41,012 nucleotides of DNA. It comes from a virus. Positions 40,517 to 41,012 of the stretch are shown in pieces. Below the pieces are notes generated by a model. The model made no database searches. It saw only the letters and a program-made list of their open reading frames with translations, and was not told the DNA's origin. Position numbers and translations under genes: made by a program. The DNA is taken from IMG/VR virus record IMGVR_UViG_3300009149_000094, positions 1-41,012 of that record; one strand, written 5' to 3'. Each line of letters begins with the position of its first letter. Positions within the stretch are counted from its first letter, which is position 1.

Positions 40517-41012
40517 CTAAAGCTTAAGCAATGGATCATCAGCCTTGATAACAGTTACGTCATCTGTTATTTCCTTGTACATCTTTATCCTACCTCTAGC
40601 ATGTCTAGTGAGCATCTTTGAACCTAAGGGAATATAATCATAAATAATACAAGTGTCTTTTATTGGTGTTTTACGTAATCCTCTACCCATTGACTGCGTT
40701 ACGATACCTTTACTTGCCATAAAGTTAGCCATAACTAATACTTCAATGTTCTTAGTGTCCGAACCTTCCCCAACTTTACCTGTAGTACCAACTAGCCCAG
40801 GTATCTTCCTCCTGTTTAGCTGATCCACATACGACTGTGATTTCTTGTCCACTCCTTGAGCAAACGGTATGCCAAACTGCTTAGATAATTCTGTTCCGTG
40901 TTCTATCTCTGCGACAAGGCATAATAATGATTTTTTATCATTTATTGTTTTTTCTATATCATTATATATTTGTTTTTTCATAGCATCGTTATTTAACACA
41001 TGCTCTTTGTAA
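40517..41012 (-). CDS. SF2 helicase C-terminal part, 5' end cut by window edge
   Basis: The frame is open to the window edge (about 164 residues visible), so the true N-terminus lies outside; an internal GTG at 40999 is not a convincing start. Motif V is GTTGKVGEGSDTKNIEVLVM and motif VI is QSMGRGLRKTP, the second RecA-like domain of UvsW/RecQ-like or DEAD-type SF2 helicases. The N-terminal motifs (Walker A, DEAD) are beyond the window. It leads a replication gene set (dUTPase, methyltransferase-like, chaperonin). A UvsW-type role in recombination and fork repair is a fair guess only. Confidence 0.75.
   Translation of the reverse strand, partial: YKEHVLNNDAMKKQIYNDIEKTINDKKSLLCLVAEIEHGTELSKQFGIPFAQGVDKKSQSYVDQLNRRKIPGLVGTTGKVGEGSDTKNIEVLVMANFMASKGIVTQSMGRGLRKTPIKDTCIIYDYIPLGSKMLTRHARGRIKMYKEITDDVTVIKADDPLLKL

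Noticed and set aside
1-41012. CRISPR array, tRNA genes, insertion sequences or integrase
   Set aside because: No regularly spaced direct repeats, no cloverleaf-like sequence in the gaps, and no transposase or integrase motif were seen; gaps are too short to hold them.

Overview
The window is one contiguous block of an AT-rich tailed-phage (Caudoviricetes) genome. Every gene I accept lies on the minus strand, so transcription runs from high to low coordinates. About 47 protein genes are packed with gaps of tens of bases or 1-11 base overlaps; no gene-free stretch exceeds about 135 bases. All three stop codons end genes, so the standard bacterial code applies overall. No tRNA, rRNA, CRISPR array, insertion sequence or integrase was seen. 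The host cannot be fixed from the sequence; Shine-Dalgarno sites are strong and canonical (GGAGG, AGGAG), as expected for a bacterial host.

Read in the direction of transcription, 41012-24424 is mainly a replication, recombination and nucleotide module: the end of an SF2 helicase, a trimeric dUTPase, a methyltransferase-like protein, a GroEL-like chaperonin, a zinc-ribbon protein, an SbcC/gp46-like ATPase, an HNH protein, a very large C-family DNA polymerase with its own DEDD exonuclease and PHP domains, a candidate ssDNA-binding protein, a DEDD exonuclease, a RecA/UvsX-like recombinase and an SbcD/gp47-like nuclease, with small unknown genes between. The phage thus appears to encode much of its own replication and recombination machinery. 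No sliding clamp, primase or clamp loader lies in this window.

From 24383 to 12167 comes packaging and head assembly: a probable small terminase, the large terminase, the portal, a thymidylate-kinase-like P-loop protein, a coiled-coil protein, a small protein with a sigma-region-4-like helix-turn-helix, an HNH endonuclease fused to a P-loop domain, a prohead protease with a C-terminal zinc ribbon, a conserved virion protein, a very acidic/lysine-rich scaffold-like protein and the major capsid protein with an inserted Ig/FN3-like domain, closed by a strong terminator. From 12034 to 1 come a metallophosphoesterase-like protein resembling T5 A1/DNA-transfer proteins, a head-completion or neck set (small virion protein, 780-residue hydrophilic protein, connector-like protein, DUF5661-like acidic protein), and fibre- or collar-type structural proteins, one built from repeats and one split by an in-frame TAA.

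The observations I rate highest are: (1) a 21-bp hairpin ahead of the DNA polymerase gene whose 3' arm holds the entire Shine-Dalgarno sequence while its loop holds a TATAAT box; (2) a glycine-rich motif shared by the capsid N-terminus and the protease C-terminus; (3) the fibre gene broken by a single TAA; (4) a recurring (A/G)GTATAAT motif in intergenic gaps without a consistent -35 box, plus a sigma-like protein that might read it; (5) the HNH plus P-loop fusion; (6) the A1-like phosphoesterase next to the capsid gene.
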